A stretch of DNA of 64,000 nucleotides, from positions 124,001-188,000 of the forward strand of contig JAITYX010000084.1 in the NCBI GenBank assembly GCA_021018815.1, read 5' to 3'. The stretch's first letter is position 1; each line of letters opens with the position of its first letter. The notes below the pieces were generated by a model. That model saw only the letters and a list, made by a program, of their open reading frames with translations, searched no databases and had not been told where the DNA came from. This document shows, one piece after another, positions 11,336-22,306 of the stretch. Position numbers and translations under genes: made by a program. The DNA is from Talinum fruticosum. Lineage: Eukaryota > Streptophyta > Magnoliopsida > Caryophyllales > Talinaceae.

Positions 11336-11720
11336 GGTGGCTCAGAAAAGAACAAAAGGACACCGGTACTGGATAGTGGATGCTCATGCCACATGTCGGG
11401 AAATCCAACACTCTTTTCCGAGTTAGAAGATTACAAGGGAGGAAAAGTCACATTTGGAGATGACAGCAAAGGCAAGATAATTGGGATAGGCAAGATTGGA
11501 AAAGGAGATAATCTAGTCAACCCTGTCTACCTGGTTAAGGGATTGAAGTACAATCTACTTAGCATCTCTCAATTGTGTGACAAAGGTCAAGAGGTAAGAT
11601 TCACTCGGACCAACTACTATATTTACGATGAAACTACCAAGGAGACTAAGCTCTCAAGTAAGAAATCGGGTAATACCTACACTATTCCCGTTTCGACCCA
11701 AGTGAGAATTTATCTTGTTT
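11336..11720 (+). pseudogene. S1 aspartic protease
   Basis: Copia-type protease. The active-site string LDSGCSCHMSG (11371-11403) keeps the D-S-G triad. It continues through ELEDYKGGKVTFGDDSKGK and GLKYNLLSISQLCDKGQEV, which are family signatures also present in S5 (42828-43208) and, in part, S8. Apart from the missing start it is open to 11720, the best preserved protease in the window. Confidence 0.85.
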
Positions 11721-12610
11721 AAAAGCATCTTTACATGATGATTCATGGACATGGCATCGTAGACTAGGTCATGTTAGCATGCATACCATTAAGAAGCTTG
11801 CTTTTCATGGTTTAGTCGGAGGATTGCCTAACTGTACATTTAAGAAAGATAAATTTTGTGAAGTATGCACAAAAGGGAAACATGTTAGATAATCTTTCAA
11901 ATCTCTCAAAGCTGTTTCCACATCCAATGTGCTTGAAATGTTGCATATGGACTTATGTGGTGAAACCCCTGTTAAGAGTCTCGGAGGTAAATCATATGTC
12001 CTTTTAATTGTTGATGACTATTCACGATTACCTGGGTTTGTTTTCTTAAGCACAAATATTAAGCATTCAAAGAATTCAGCAAGCTCTACAGGAAAATTCA
12101 AGTTGTATCTCGGACTCGGATCAAAAGAATTCGAACCGACCATGGAAGGGAGTTCGACAACTCGGAATTTACAGAGTTCCGTGACAAGAATGGTATCTCC
12201 CACAACATCTCAGCACCAAGAACTCCTTAACAAAATGGAGTAGTGGAGAGAAAGAACCGTACTCTTGAAGAAATAGGAAGGACAATGATGATTGAACATG
12301 ATCTACCTTACTATTTTCGGGCTGAGGCGATCAACACAGACAAACTACACATTGAATAGATGCCTCATTAGACCCATTCTAAAGAAAACTCCATACGAGC
12401 TTTACAAAGGTAAGAAACCCAACATTTCATACTTCAAGCCTTTTGGATGTAATGGTAAGGATCACCGGACCAAGTTTGATGCTCGGTCGGATGAAGTTAT
12501 TTTTCTTTGTTATTCATCTCATAGTAAAGCTTACCGTATTTTCAATAAAAGAACTAACAAAGTGGAAGAAAGCATCCACGTTGTTTTTGATGAGATTGAA
12601 TAGGGAAAAC
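11721..12610 (+). pseudogene. S1 integrase
   Basis: Copia integrase with the pre-integrase zinc region (WHRRLGHVSMHTIKKLAFHG, about 11752-11815, then CEVCTKGK) and the core. The core's first Asp is in LHMDLCGE (about 11941-11965) and the second in RTDHGREF (about 12137-12160). The region of the third residue is ERKNRTLEEIGRTMM (about 12247-12292). A frameshift near 12060 and a stop near 12241 separate them. The C-terminal part (12292-12603) contains KTPYELYKGKKPNISYFKPF, typical for Copia. Confidence 0.85.
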
Positions 12611-13030
12611 CAAGTGAGTCAACATTCTCACATCCGAAGCTCAGCAGAGATGATGATCTTAGTGAAGATGAGCTTAAAAATAATCAAATCAAGGTCACTT
12701 AGAATGAAGCGACTCGGAATAACCTCACTTAGAATGAAACGACTCAAGAACCAGCTCGGAATGCTGAGGGTTAATCAAATGAACAAGCTTAATAAGAACA
12801 GACTTCGAAGACCAACAAATTCAACCTACAAATCTGGTAAACCGGAGAACAGGTAGAGCATTCAAATATGCTTCGAGCCATCCACTCGAAAACATCTTGT
12901 CCGATATCAACGAGTGGGGTAAGAACTCATTCCTCTCGTACAAAATCTATGTGCATTTCATTAACTCGAATTCAGAAATGCACTAGAGGCCCTAAATGAA
13001 TCTGAATGGGGGTAGAGGCCATGCAAGAGG
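12611..13030 (+). pseudogene. S1 integrase-RT linker
   Basis: This is the normally acidic, poorly conserved linker of the Copia polyprotein. Two near-identical short words, TTAGAATGAAGCGACTC (12699) and TTAGAATGAAACGACTC (12730), show a small local duplication. The stretch WxSFxxxIYVHFINSNSEMH-like at 12940-12990 is too degraded to place. It is assigned by position between integrase and RT only. Confidence 0.55.
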
Positions 13031-13590
13031 AACTCAATCAATTTGAAAGAAACCAAGTCCGGACTCGACCAAATGACCTTCGACCACCCAATTATAGGAA
13101 CCAAATGGGTTTTTAAGAACAAACTGGATGAAGGTGGGTTGGTAGTTAGAAATAAGGCTAGATTTGTGGCTCAAGGTTACAATCAAGAAGAAGGTATTGA
13201 TTGTGGGGAAACCTTTGCACCTGTTACTAAACTTGAAGCCATTAGAATTCTATTGGCATTTGCATCTAGCATGAATATCAAATTGTATCAAATGGATGTT
13301 AAATGTGCATTTCTTAATGGTTTCATTGAAGAGGAGGTCTATGTTGAGCAACCCCTGGTTTTGAAAACTCGGAATTTCCAAATCATGTTTTCAAGCTGCA
13401 AAAAGCTCTTTATGGTCTTAAACAAGCTCCCAGAGCTTGGTATGAAAGACCGAGCAATTTCTTGGTTGAAAATGATTTTAGAAGAGGTCGGATTGACAAG
13501 ACTCTTTTTGTAAAAACCAAGGGGAAAGACATTCTTATTGCTTACATCTATGTTGATGACATAATTTTTGGAGCTACTAATGGAATTCAT
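13031..13590 (+). pseudogene. S1 reverse transcriptase, 5' half
   Basis: Copia reverse transcriptase. An open stretch from 13043 includes [52 protein letters not shown] and [17 protein letters not shown]. After a frameshift near 13370 it reaches YVDDIIFGATN, with the catalytic YVDD intact (13549-13560). The sequence then breaks off at about 13590 and jumps to DNA that in S2 lies beyond the RNase H. The 3' part of RT and the whole RNase H are therefore deleted from S1. Confidence 0.88.
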
Positions 13591-13599
13591 CTCTAGACT

Positions 13600-14164
13600 C
13601 TTTTTATAAAACCGCTTGTCTGTTTCGAGTCACTAAAAACTCTATCGAGTCGGACTCGGATTTTGAGAAAAATGGACATCAAACTTCTAAAATCATTTCT
13701 AGATTAGTGGAGAATTTCATAAATCTCTTTTAAAATCTCTCTTTTCTCCCTCTCTCTCGTGGGCATCGGTCGGAGAACTAGCCGTTGGAAGACGATCGCT
13801 GGAATTCTAACTGTTGAAGAAGCGGAACGGTCACACTGTCCGAGGCAACCGTTGGAGAGTTAGGCCGAACGAATTGTGAAGGAAAATTCTTTCTCTATAA
13901 ATAACACCGTTTTTCCTTCATTTCGATACTTTACTCTTTATATACTCTCTCTCTCTCTCGTACTATATCTCGAGCAAGCTCACTATTTTCAAGGCGCGAA
14001 CCGACTCTCAAGCTAAGTGAAAGAAGTCTCAAGTAAGCACCGATTGCTCTAAACTCTCTTTCTACTCTTTCATTTTCTTCTATTCTCTACTCTCTACTCA
14101 CTCTATCTCCTCGAGCTTTCTATCTCTTTCTCAAAGTTCATCCTCTCTCTTTTCTCATCAAAAC
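13600..14164 (+). promoter_or_regulatory. S1 upstream region and candidate promoter of the extra ORF
   Basis: This non-coding region matches S2 at 21870-22306. It holds CCGTT (13782), AACGG (13826), CCGTT (13849), a TATAAATA box (13896-13903) and then a strongly pyrimidine-rich tract (about 13930-14160) before the ATG at 14165. The same order of AACGG-type words followed by TATAAATA is seen in the S1 LTR. Promoter activity is an inference from this layout being kept in S1, S2 and S8. Confidence 0.5.
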
Positions 14165-15544
14165 ATGCCGAAAAGAGGTTCCCACCTGCACTTTCTTGGT
14201 TCCGCAACCAAGAAACCCCGAACAAAAAGCCTAGAGGGCCCCTCCAATCCTTCCAAAATCATTGTTACCCAACACCTAACGTTGGATGACAAATTCTTCC
14301 CAACTACAAAGTTTTCATGGTTGAATCACATCAAATCAACAAGGGTTTACAATTTCCTCTGTTTTAGCGAGTTCATCTACCTAGAACTCATTTCGAGTTT
14401 TACTCCAACTTGTCTAGCTCGAGGGTATACGCACCTCCGGAGTTCGAAACGTTGTTTTCCGAGTCAACGTCTCTCTTCTTCATCATCTTTTCAAAGTTTC
14501 TCCTCTTTTCCTCAACAGCAACCCTATACCTTTCAACGAGGTTGCTGATGAATTCTTTGAGAAGTATACCAAAGAATTTCTCGAGTCACGCAAAAATTTT
14601 TCCGTGACTAAACTAAAGTTAAAGCCCCGTCTTACGTGTTTCCTGCTAATGAGAACCTTCTTCTCTCAGCATTCAAGCAAGGAGAACCCCAACTCCAAGC
14701 ATCTTAAAGCTCTGTATGATATCCTTGAGGCCTACGAAGTAAACTTCTTTCCTGCCATAGTCGAGCGGATGGCCGCTGTGCTAGCTCGGACTTAGACTAA
14801 GAAGTCAACTCCGGTTCCTTTCGGTGCTCTTCTCACCTTCATCTTTAAACAATTCAAGGTTCCTCTTCCCTCGGAACCTAATGCGGTTTCGAGGTCGCCA
14901 TCGTCGTTGGCAAGAAAGAACTTCTTGGTTATGGATACTAGAAGACCCAACCGGGTGTCCGGGTCTATAGCTCGAACCGAGGCAACCTTCTCCGCCTCGG
15001 ACTAAGACACAATCCCCTCTCTCTCTACCTCCTCCACCTAGTGGTGCCTCCACTTCGAGATGCATCTCACGTCATTTCTTCGCCTTGTCCGAGTGCCATA
15101 ATGGACAAGATATCCTCGGTGTCCACCGAACTCAAGGACACCCTCCGGTGATTCAAGACTGTCCTCCGGTCAATGGCCATCAACCAAAAGACTGCTCGAG
15201 TCCCAAATTAGAGAGCAACAAGATGTGCTTCTTAAGATGAAAGCACTTGTCAAGGAGCAGAAGGAGATGATAGAGCTCCTCTAGGAAAGGCGCTCAAAGG
15301 CTGCTCAAGACTCGGTCGACTCGGACAAGTCCGAAGAGTCCTCGAGCACGAGCAAAATCTTCCTCCGGGGAGCAAGATGACGCAGAAGAAGAAGAAGAGA
15401 TGCATGGCTGAGGCAGCTCCTTCTAAAGAGAAAGGGGAAGGGGAGAAGGAGCCGAAGCAACAGAGGGCCAAGGTGCTCTAGCACTCCAACCAGAACCGAT
15501 TAGGTCGGATAGTAGTCCGAGTGGGTTAGAAGACCCCGCCCGAC
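14165..15544 (+). pseudogene. S1 extra ORF (env-position ORF of Sirevirus type)
   Basis: An ORF after pol, as in Sireviruses. It starts MPKRGSHLHFLGSATKKPRT and keeps VTQHLTLDDKFFPTTKFSW. After a frameshift near 14395 it reads EFYSNLSSS, similar to the E-F-Y-x-N-L motif of a family called plant transposon protein. It then reads SSKENPNSKHLKALYDILEA (about 14680-14740) and FGALLTFIFKQFK (about 14820-14860). The C-terminal part has a Pro/Ser-rich zone, a probable coiled coil (LLKMKALVKEQKEMIELL, about 15230-15283) and a Lys/Glu/Ser-rich tail. No signal peptide or clear membrane span was seen. It is cut off at 15544 by C1. Function unknown. Confidence 0.7.
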
Positions 15545-16556
15545 TGTAACGCCCCAAACCCGTAATCACCTAGGTTTTAAACTAAGCAAGCCGCTAGCAA
15601 ATGATTAGCGCAGTGGAAAGTAGGTCAAGGGCATTACCGCCGCCCTTACCGGAGGAAGGGCAAGGCTATATCTATATATATATATATACAATCTTGGTTA
15701 CACTTGCTTTATCACTAACAACAAGTGACTCATGATAAGGCATAAACTATAACTTGTACAAAGATTAAGTATAAGTATAGACTACGATCTGGTAACTACG
15801 ACAACGACACTTAACGCTTACCCCAACTAAGTTGTCGCTGCAAGCCTCTAAGTCCTTAACGGACCTTTGCTTCAAATTTTCAACATCTTTACCTAAAACA
15901 AAACAAGAAAACATTTTCGAAATATGAGCCGAAGCTCAATACGTCCATTATCATGTTGTAAAATAAATGCTATGAAATAGTTGAGTTGAGCGCATGCATT
16001 TCAATTCATTTGTAAATGAGGGAGAGTGAACAATGTAAAACTGTTGCTAATTAATTATCTAAATGGATCCTTTTACGATCATCGGGTTTCCCTAAACGCA
16101 TGTGCACACACCTGCACCGATCGGATAGTCCGGTTGAAGGCGGTTAACGATTACGGTGTTACCAACCTGAATATTGGGCGTACCAAATAATGGCACTTGA
16201 TGGGCGGGTCCATATTAATGATGGCAAATATTATTTGCAAACAATTCTTCATTGTTGTTAATGTTGGCCATATCCGGCCTTTATTTGTAAATAAAACATT
16301 GAAGGACATGATCAATGAACGTACCTTGTGCTGATGTTCTTTACCCTTTTGGGGTGGAATCCGGATGAACGCACGACGCTTGATGGCCTTAAGAGATATA
16401 AAAGATTTTATTAATGAACTGAATTTTCATTTCTTATTTATTAAATTACTTCAAGGATACTTGAAATGAAGATTAACAATGTTAGTTTTTACTAAAGGAC
16501 ACTAATGTTATCTTTCATCTATATATAATTTATTTATCTTATTTCATACAATGCAT

Positions 16557-16647
<91 letters not shown>

Positions 16648-17928
16648 AATCTTTAAAAATATATACAGCTTTCTTCTAAATGCCCACATAAACATATATA
16701 TACTTTTATATGTATAGTAACCTTAATATACATAGTCTTCTTTCTAAATAGTACTATGGTTGCTCTAGTCTATAAGGTTTATTTGTTTTCTTCATAAAAT
16801 GCATAGATAATTATGTGTGCATGATAACATCAAATATTATCTCTTCTTTCTCTACAAAACTCTATAAATGACTGGTATTGATAATACTTGCTTTAAAATT
16901 AAAGAAAGGTTTACTTTTAATTATTGTTATTAATTATTTTATTATGTAAATAATTATATTTATTCATCTATGTTGATTATTTCTAACCTAATCTGTCTTA
17001 TTATGGCAGAAATTAAGGTGTTAATTCTCCGGCATAACATTCTCACATCCCTTTAACTTAATTAAGTCACCAAGTCAAATGATCATTTAAATTAACCCAG
17101 AATGCTTTCTAACCCAAATTATTCATGACTATCCTTTACACGTAAATTTGTCCACAATCTGTCTTCGGTTTCAATATGCCCGAGATATCATCGGTTGTCA
17201 CCAAATCTCCCTATATTCCATGAATCAATCTCATACATGCCACAATCAAAGTTTTAATCTCCATGCATGACAAGAAGAACTAATTACAACTTAAATACTT
17301 AAATTGAAAGGAACTGAATCGAAACGAATTACCCTAAGAAATAAAATTAACGGAACCGAATCCGAGTCGGGGTCGGAGAGAGAGAGGGAGGTTGTGATTT
17401 TTATCGGTGTTAGGTTTAGAGTAATGAGGGTTTTAGGTTTCCTTGGGGTTTTATATCCCTTCTCGGCTTCCCTAAACGGGCCGATCGATCCTATTTTATT
17501 TCTCTGGGCCCAATTCCTTTGCAGCTTATCTTAATCCAACTTACTCATCCTCATTATTTTCTTAATCCTCCAAGCTTATTACTATCTTTCTCATTAAGCT
17601 TATCTTAATCTAGGAATTTTATTTTTAGTACTATTAAGTTTATAAAAATTATACTAATTTCATTTGTTTAAGGATTTTAGAATTCAAAATAAATTAGTTA
17701 CATAATAATGTTAATTATCTTCTGAGTCATTGAAATTTATAGAGTATACTCGTGCGTCGTCATTGTCATCATCCGGTTCCTGCACTTTAAACAATATTGA
17801 CATATATATATATACATACGTACATACACATGTGTAATATGAAAATATTTGGAATTTGAAATGCACGCGCTCATGCTAATCTTGAATGTATTTAAAGTTA
17901 ATTATTTTCTTAGGGATGGGGTGTTACA
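15545..17928 (-). mobile_element. C1 3' LTR (Tekay/Del-like chromovirus)
   Basis: A 2384-bp LTR. On the minus strand it begins TGTAACACCCCATCCC (at 17928) and ends GGGGCGTTACA (at 15545), with TGTAAC/GTTACA inverted ends. A polypurine tract lies just upstream in the minus direction. It interrupts the S1 extra ORF: the S1 words GAAGACCCCG stop at 15533-15544 while S2 continues. The flanking five bases are CCGAC; the matching right copy is lost with the 5' end of C1. It contains a long (AT)n run and a purine-rich GAGAGAGAGGGAGG stretch near 17376. Confidence 0.88.
16561..16647. repeat. (AT)n microsatellite in the C1 LTR
   Basis: About 87 bp of nearly pure AT dinucleotides with a single TG interruption at about 16632-16633. 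It lies in the U5-side half of the LTR in the minus orientation. Smaller AT runs lie at 15672-15689 and 17802-17812. Confidence 0.95.
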
Positions 17929-17942
17929 GTCTTCCCCCTTAG
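17929..17942 (-). promoter_or_regulatory. C1 polypurine tract
   Basis: On the minus strand the purine run AAGGGGGAAGA lies directly before the LTR start, the usual place for plus-strand priming. It confirms that the adjoining LTR is the 3' LTR of a minus-strand element. 17943-18036 is the short 3' untranslated part. Confidence 0.85.
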
Positions 17943-18036
17943 AATGAGTTTCGTCCTCGAAACTTGTAGGTGAAATGGTATGAATATTATCTTACAATAA
18001 ATGTGGGTACTAGTTTCTCATATCTTCCTCGGTTTC

Positions 18037-19330
18037 TCAAGTGGCTGCAGTTGAAGTATGATTTGGCCATAAAACCTTGACCGGAGGAATAGTTTTAGTA
18101 CGCAACTGTTTAATCCTCCGATCTAGCATTTGGACCGAGTATTCCTCATTTGTTAAGTTCGGGCGATAGCCACTCGGTTCAACCTCTATGATGTGCCTTG
18201 GGTCGGATATGTACTTCCAAAGTTGAGATATATGAAAAACATCATGGATATTCTCCGGATCGATCGGTAAGGATAATTTATAGATCACAGGAAACTTCCG
18301 AAGTATCTCATGTGGCCCAATGTATCTAGGGTTTAATTTCCCCTTAATTCCGAATCTTTTGATTCTTTTGGTTGGGGATACTTTGCGAAAGACCATATCC
18401 CCTACTTGAAATTCTAGAGGTTTCCTTCGTCGATCTGCATAGCTGTTTTATCTACTCTTAGCTTCTCCGATTTGTCGTTATATTACTTTCACTGTTTCAG
18501 TAGTTTCTTGTATCAACTCTGGTCCTATGGTGAGCGTCTCATCCGAATCGCTCCAATAAGGGGGTTCTGCATTTTCTTCCATACAGGGCTTCAAATGGGG
18601 CCATTTTTATTGTGGCCTGGTAGCTCGTTGTTGTATGAAAATTCAATCGGAGCGAGATACTCTTCCCATTTTCCTTGGAAATCGAGGATGCAAGCCCGTA
18701 ACATATCTTCTAGGATTTGGTTAACTCTTCCGGCTTGACCATTTGTCTCTGGATGGTATGAGCTACTAAAGTTCAACTTAGTCCCAAAAGCTTGCTGTAA
18801 GGCTTCCTAAAATCAAGATTGGAATCAGGTGCCTCTATCGGACATTATATCTTTGGGTATTCCATGAAGTCTGTCAATCTCTTTTAAGTATACTTGAGCT
18901 AATTTGCCCACGGTCCAATTGTCACTAATTGGTATAAAGTGCGCGGACTTTGTAAGACGATCAATTATCGTCCAAATGGAATTTTTCCTGGTGGCGGATC
19001 GAGGGAGTCCTACGATGAAATCCATCGTTATAGAATCCCATTTTTAGGTTGGAATCTCCAAGGGCCTTAACTCGCCCATAGGGCGTTGGTGTTCTGCCTT
19101 TACTCTTTGACATGTAAGACACCTATCCACATCTCGCAACTTCTCGTTTCATGTTGGGCCACCAGAAATTCTTCCTTTGAACTACATACATTTTTGTTCC
19201 TCCGGGATGGACAAAATATAAAGTCGTACTGAGCTTCATCTAAAATCTTCATTTTAATCTCCTCTTGGTCGGGCACACACAAACGATTTTGGAATCTCAA
19301 AGTTCCATTCTCATGTAAAATGAATCCCGG
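18037..19330 (-). pseudogene. C1 integrase with C-terminal chromodomain
   Basis: Chromovirus integrase in the order zinc domain (about 19300-19100, frameshifted), core, then chromodomain. The core has MDFIVGLPRSATRKNSIWTI (19025-18966) with IIDRLTKSAHFIPI, then MSDRGT (18840-18825) with the second Asp and YHPETNGQAGRVNQILEDM (about 18757-18700) with the region of the catalytic Glu replaced around GQAGRVNQ. The end, 18396-18037, contains PRYIGPHEILRK and a chromodomain-like tail: VQMLDRRIKQLRTKTIPPVK then VLWPNHTSTAAT. The chromodomain marks it as a chromovirus; the LTR length and ends suggest the Tekay/Del clade. Confidence 0.87.
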
Positions 19331-19845
19331 GAATTTACCCCTTTTTAATATTCCGCTTAATCCTCACCAACTTCTGATCCTTCCCCTGTCCTATTTTGAT
19401 CTCATCCGCAATTGACGGTTTGACTTCTAAAAAGTTTAGCACCCTTTTGTCTCCTTCGTGTCGAATAATCTCGATTCCTACTCGTGTAATTCCCGAATAA
19501 GGATTGGTTGGGTGATAATCAAGGTATTCACATTTTGTTGAGTTTTTCTACTCAAGGCGTCAACTACGACATTGGATATACCTGGATGATATTGAATCTC
19601 CAAGTCATAATCTTTTAACAATCGTAACCATTTCCTTTGTCTCAAATTAAGCTCCTTTTGAGTGAACACATATTTCAAACTTTGGTGATCGGTATATACC
19701 TTACAAGACACTCCATATAAATAATGTCTCCAAATTTTCAAAGCAAACACAAGCTGTAACCAATTCCAAATCATGAGTAGGGTAATTTCCTTCATATAGT
19801 TTTAATCGCCAAGAAGCATATGCTACCACCTTACCATTTTGCATC
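19331..19845 (-). pseudogene. C1 RNase H
   Basis: Ty3/Gypsy RNase H relic. The minus stretch 19795-19478 holds [20 protein letters not shown] and [20 protein letters not shown], then [11 protein letters not shown], the highly conserved end of this domain in chromoviruses. The Asp of YTDHQSL is retained. The upstream part (about 19845-19800, [11 protein letters not shown]) is in another frame. The spacer between RNase H and the integrase zinc domain (19331-19470) is degenerate. Confidence 0.88.
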
Positions 19846-20925
19846 AATACGCACCCTAATCCGTGTTTCGAAGCATCACTATAGATGGTATACTCCTTGC
19901 CTTCTTCAGAGAGGATCGATACGGGGCGGTAGTCGGCTTTCCTTTTTCACACTCAATAGACCAATCAAATTTAGTGGTTTTCTTTAAGAGGTTACTCAAA
20001 GGCGGGGCTAGTTTTAAAAAGCCTTGTACAAATCTTCGATAGTATCCAACTAACCCTAGAAAACTTCTCACCTCAGTAACATTGTTTGGTCCGAGCCATT
20101 TGGTAATCGCTTGTACCTTGTGTGGGTCTACCTTTATCCCTTCTTGGGATACCACATGTCCTAAAAACGTCACTTCATTTAACCGAACTCACACTTCGTA
20201 ATTTGGCCTATAACTGGTACTCCCTTAAGACTTGTAATACTATCCTCAAATGATGGACATGTTCCTCTTTAGTCCCCGAGCGTGTCAATATATCATCAAT
20301 GAAAACGACCGCAAACTGGTCCAGGTAAGGTCCGAAAATCCTATTCATCGGATTCATGAACTTGGCAGGTGCATTAGTTACCCAAAAGGCATGACAATAG
20401 ACTCACAATGGTCATACCTAGTTCGAAATGCAATTTTTTTTGTGTATCTTCGTTCCTTATCCTAAATTGATGGCATCCGGACCTTAAGTCTATGTTTGAA
20501 AATATTTCAGCACCTTGTAATTGATCGAATAAATCGTCGATCCGGGGTAGAGGATATGTATTCTTGATCGTAAGTTTATTCAACTCCTTATAATCAATGC
20601 ATAACCGCAAGGTGCCATCCTTTTTCTTCACAAATAACACCGGCGTTCCCCAAGGTAAAGTACTTAATTGGATAGATCCTTTCTCCATAAGTTCTTCCAA
20701 TTGACCTTTCAATTCTTTCAACTTCGCTGGGGCCATTCTATAGGGTGCTTTAGAAATTGGTGGGGCTTCGGATATAATTCTACTTCAAAATCTACCTCTT
20801 TCGAGGTGGCACTCCTGAAAGTTTCTCGGGAAACATCAGGGAATTCACTTATCACCGGAATATCCTTGAGTCACACTTTTTCGTCTTTTAATAGTATACC
20901 AAGGAGTTGCTTCCTTGTTTTACAA
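19846..20925 (-). pseudogene. C1 reverse transcriptase and end of protease region
   Basis: Chromovirus RT in two main pieces. 20736-20374 reads [40 protein letters not shown] and [20 protein letters not shown]. After a frameshift, the catalytic box reads [10 protein letters not shown] (about 20310-20280), with both Asp residues kept. 20173-19856 reads [37 protein letters not shown] and the thumb. Upstream, 20925-20760 holds the usual pre-RT words ISEFPDVFPE. Gag, most of the protease and the 5' LTR are absent: C1 is truncated at about 20925, where plus-strand S2 begins. Confidence 0.87.
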
Positions 20926-21710
20926 ATCAAACTAGACAAAGATGGCATCTATGTCCATCAATCCAAGTATACCAAGGAGTTGCTGAAGAAGTACAAGCTT
21001 CAAGATGCGAAACATGTAATAACACTAATGAGTAGCGAGCATAAAAGCTGGACTCGGACGAAAAAGGTAAAGCACTAGATTAGAAACACTATCGAGGTAT
21101 GATTGGATCTCTGCTATATCTCACGTCAAGTAGGCCACACATTATGTTTAGTGTATGTCCGTGTGCAAGATTCTAAGCTAATCCAAAAGATCACATCTCA
21201 CTGCGGTGAAGAAAATCTTTAGATATCTTGCAGGGACTCGGAATCTAGGTCTATGGTTCTCAAGAGACTCGAAATTACCGTCACTTGATACTCGGATGCC
21301 GACTATGTTGGATACAAAGTTGACGAAAAGAGCACCTTAGGAGCATGCCAGTTTCTTAGTCAATCCCTTATAACTTGGCACTTAAAGAAGCAGAGCTCAA
21401 TTGCTCTATCAACAATCGAAGCTGAGTACATTGCAGCCGAAGCATGTTGTGCTAAGATTTTATGGATTAAGCAACGCTTGAAAGACCTTGGACTATCATT
21501 CAAATTAATTCCAATCAAGTGTGACAATCGAGTGCAATCAGCATCACTAAGAATCCGATTCAAGCACTCTAAGACAAAGCATATTGAGGTCGGTATCATT
21601 TTTTGAGAGAGCATTTTGAGAAAGGTGATATTGAACTTGAATTCATTCCTACAAAACTTCAATTAGTTGATATCTTTACTAAGCCACTTAGTGAGGATTA
21701 ATTTTGCTTT
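20926..21710 (+). pseudogene. S2 RT end and RNase H
   Basis: The 3' end of a Copia pol. It opens within RT (LDKDGIYVHQSKYTKELLKK, LQDAKHVI) and continues with a stop-interrupted reading of DLCYISRQVGHTLC. The RNase H is the least damaged in the window: DADYVGYKVDEKSTLGACQF (21294-21353), then STIEAEYIAAEACCAKILWI with the catalytic Glu, and KCDNRVQSASLRI with the following Asp. The end, PTKLQLVDIFTKPLSED, is at about 21650-21700. Everything upstream in pol is missing; the left edge joins C1. Confidence 0.87.
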
Positions 21711-22306
21711 ATCAGGAATGAAATTGGAATAATAAATGCATGATTATGTGTTTTTCGAACTGAAATTATCTTGTATGATTATGTGTTACATGTTTCTTCC
21801 CTTTGTCTTAATAACAATTAGTTCAATTGACAAGTGATACTAACCTCGAGTTATTATCGCTTTGCACTTTCCGAGTCACTCAAAAACCTTACTAAGTCGG
21901 ACTCAGCTTTTGAGAAAATTGGACTTCAAACTTCGAAATCATCTCTAGATTAGTGGAGAATTTCGAAACTTCTTTCAAAATCTCTCTTTTCTCTCTCTCT
22001 CTCGCGTACATCGATCACCGAACTAATCGTTGGTAGATAGACATTGGAATTCTAACTGTTGGAGAGCATAATAGACACATCGGTCCGAGGCGACCGTTGG
22101 AGAGTTGGTTCGGAATGGATACTCGAAGGACATTCCTTTCGCTATAAATAACATCTATTTTCCTTCGTTTCGCTACTTTACTCTCTGCTACCATTGACTC
22201 TCGCGTACTTATTCGTACAATCTCAGCTCTCAAGCAATCTCGGTACTTTCTCTCTCTCTGTCTTTTCTTCGAAGTTAACTCACTCTCTTCTCAAAGCTTC
22301 TTAAAC
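21711..22306 (+). promoter_or_regulatory. S2 pol-ORF spacer and candidate promoter of the extra ORF
   Basis: Non-coding spacer. From about 21870 it matches S1 from 13605. It contains a CCGTT word at 22094, TATAAATA at 22143-22150 and a pyrimidine-rich run before the ATG at 22307, 157 bases after the TATA box start. 21711-21860 shows no feature beyond the end of pol. Confidence 0.5.

Noticed and set aside
14165..15544. Extra ORF as a viral envelope glycoprotein
   Set aside because: The position fits the so-called env-like ORF of Sireviruses, but no signal peptide, transmembrane span or cysteine pattern was seen; it is left as unknown.
17304..17534. 76-codon frame as a gene
   Set aside because: It lies inside the C1 LTR on the strand opposite to the element and matches nothing known.
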